From: Anaerolineae bacterium | GTDB taxonomy: Bacteria > Pseudomonadota > Alphaproteobacteria > DSM-16000 > Inquilinaceae | Assembly (NCBI GenBank): GCA_028285185.1 | Contig: JANQQD010000255.1 | Span: 20,570-84,569, forward strand | Reading direction: 5' to 3' | Length of the DNA stretch: 64,000 nucleotides | In this document: piece after piece, positions 62,896 to 64,000 of the stretch | How the letters are laid out: every line of letters starts with the position of its first letter | Numbering within the stretch: the first letter of the stretch is position 1 | Notes under the pieces: model-generated | The model's database searches: none | Told to the model about the DNA's origin: nothing | What the model saw: the letters and a program-made list of their open reading frames with translations, nothing else | Position numbers and translations under genes: made by a program

Positions 62896-63525
62896 TCAAA
62901 AATTGCAAGAAGAGGGTTTTCCCAAAACAAGCCCATGTTCCTGTGCGATCCCAATCAGAGACTGACTGACGGGACTATCTTCCGGCCCAGATATCCGATA
63001 CCACTCGAAAAGCAACTGTGGCCAGGTGACCGGCACCACACCGGCTTGCACCATCCGGCGGAGCGCCGTGTCATGAGAGGCGACGGATATCCCTGCTGTA
63101 GCATCAGTCGCTAAGTAGATCCGGTAGCCGAGTTCCAGGCCAGAGAGCGCCGCGAAGGTGATGGCGGTTTCCGTCCAGAGCCCAGCTAGCAGTAGGCGGT
63201 CTCTTTGCACAGCTTTTATCTCGCCGATAAAACCCTGGTCATCCCAGCAATTGATGCACTCGCGTTTAACTTCTGTTGTCTTCGGAAAGAGTGCCTGTAA
63301 AGGTGGTACGATGCTGCCTCTGAAAGCCTCGGACGATATGCTGCTAAGGATAACGGGCACGCCACAGGCCTTGGCCACCCTGACCAGCGCGACCGTATCT
63401 TTCGTGAGCCTGTCCCTTATCGACTGAGAGAGTGCCGTCAAAAAATCCTCCTGGTGATCGAGAACCACTAAGGCAAGTGCATTGGGCCGCAACAGCATCG
63501 CAAAGTCATTTCGGCTATCGCTCAT
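62896..63525 (-). CDS. Isochorismatase-family protein lacking the catalytic cysteine
   Basis: The 209-residue protein resembles YcaC-type cysteine hydrolases: LVVLDHQEDF (D23), LRRMVQAGVVPVTWPQLLFEWYR and the LLLAGLWTETAITFAALSGLE stretch. In YcaC the latter contains TEVCVAF with the nucleophile cysteine; here the equivalent residue is Ala121 (TETAITF). It may be an inactive or differently working family member, or the motif may be shifted. It is leftward and convergent with the IS110 side. Confidence 0.75.
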   Translation of the reverse strand: MSDSRNDFAMLLRPNALALVVLDHQEDFLTALSQSIRDRLTKDTVALVRVAKACGVPVILSSISSEAFRGSIVPPLQALFPKTTEVKRECINCWDDQGFIGEIKAVQRDRLLLAGLWTETAITFAALSGLELGYRIYLATDATAGISVASHDTALRRMVQAGVVPVTWPQLLFEWYRISGPEDSPVSQSLIGIAQEHGLVLGKPSSCNF

Positions 63526-63597
63526 CGCGCAGACCCGTCATGTGACCTTGAACCTCGAAATTCTAATTCGGACACTGAGGACGCTCCGACTCTCTAA

Positions 63598-63626
63598 AGA
63601 AAAAAAAGCCCGGCACAAGGCCGGGC
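63598..63626 (-). terminator. Rho-independent terminator, minus strand
   Basis: GCCCGGC (63608-63614) pairs with GCCGGGC (63620-63626) around a 5-base loop, and a run of A on the plus strand (63598-63607) becomes T after the stem on the minus strand. It would end a leftward transcript from the 63799-63990 gene. Confidence 0.75.
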
Positions 63627-63798
63627 CAAAGTCGCAGGGAGATCCTAAAGAATCGCACAAACTAAGCAACGACAGTAACCGCAGCGTAAATCAATCAGCC
63701 TTTCTCAACACCGCAGAGGCATTCTCCAAATTGAATCTTGATGCATGCGTGGATTAGGATTCGCGTTCGATCCGTTGTCATGCAGCGGCCATCTCCGG

Positions 63799-63990
63799 TC
63801 ACGCACGAGCAACGTTTCCATCTGCGTCGTCCAAATCGAACTGCTGGACGTAATGGCCGGGCGAAATCTCCAGATATGGTTTGGGTTGCGGCTCATAGCC
63901 CAGTGATTTTATAGGGCTGGGAATCTCATCCGTCGCTAATTCAAGCTTGCGCCGACGACGGCGCGGATCGGGTATCGGAACGGCGGACAT
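63799..63990 (-). CDS. Small unknown protein, possibly cut by the right window edge
   Basis: A 63-residue frame (includes KSLGYEPQPKPYLEISPGHY and ends DDADGNVARA) starts at the ATG at 63990, but the frame stays open upstream toward the edge, so the true start may lie beyond 64000. A terminator for its strand lies at 63598-63626. No family was recognised and a competing frame on the same strand (63705-63896) exists. Confidence 0.35.
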   Translation of the reverse strand: MSAVPIPDPRRRRRKLELATDEIPSPIKSLGYEPQPKPYLEISPGHYVQQFDLDDADGNVARA

Positions 63991-64000
63991 TAGCTTCTTG

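Overview
The window is GC-rich DNA from an alphaproteobacterium. The fMet tRNA half, the TctA and GFA genes, and the trb/traG, DUF736, DUF2274, DUF2840 and DUF2285 set are all typical of that class. Positions 1 to about 1260 look like chromosome. From about 1305 to the right edge the DNA reads as one integrative and conjugative element (ICE). Its left junction is at 1261-1305, where only the 3' half of a tRNA-fMet(CAT) gene survives next to its native terminator, and a P4-type tyrosine integrase follows (1494-2654). The other junction, with the rebuilt tRNA, was not found and should lie beyond 64000.

Layout. (1) 3.2-24.3 kb is a redox cargo region. A leftward operon (15581 to 9619) encodes what I read as a split LodA-type quinoprotein: an N-terminal subunit, a radical SAM/SPASM maturase, a C-terminal subunit fused to a ferritin-like domain, and a LodB-like flavoprotein. 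A multicopper oxidase, a cupredoxin, a propeller-like protein and a putative heme-binding protein lie further left on the same strand. Divergent from a shared 276-bp gap, a rightward operon (15858 to 23785) encodes a metzincin-type protease, a small beta-rich protein, a full-length LodA/GoxA-like oxidase, a second LodB-like flavoprotein, an unknown protein and a DyP-type peroxidase. (2) 24.5-36.8 kb is a complete Trb mating-pair module in the order DUF736-DUF2274-trbI-G-F-L-J-E-D-C-B-RHH-traG, all on the minus strand. (3) 37-42.3 kb is cargo: a secreted protein, an EEP-fold nuclease, a small membrane protein and a caspase-HEAT-like protein. (4) 42.6-47.8 kb is the relaxase, a candidate oriT, a TraF peptidase, DUF2840, an excisionase-like HTH protein, DUF2285 and a second DUF736. 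(5) 48.4-49.9 kb is an IS1182-family insertion with a 4-bp target duplication. (6) 50.1-52.4 kb is an XRE/ImmA/exonuclease-I-like operon. (7) 52.9-56.9 kb is a type II CBASS locus (CapV, CD-NTase, E1-E2 Cap2) with no visible Cap3. (8) 57.3-60.7 kb is ParB, DUF2958 and ArdC. (9) 60.8-62.9 kb holds two copies of a structured palindromic element flanking an IS110-family transposase. (10) An isochorismatase-like gene and a partial small frame end the window.

How the parts fit. The element moves by integrase excision, relaxase nicking and Trb/TraG transfer. CBASS, the caspase module and ArdC look like defence or anti-defence cargo. The quinoprotein locus is the most unusual part. By analogy with LodA/LodB it could make hydrogen peroxide from an amine or amino acid, with a peroxidase and copper proteins alongside. 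The split, radical-SAM-linked version appears not to match the standard lodAB layout.
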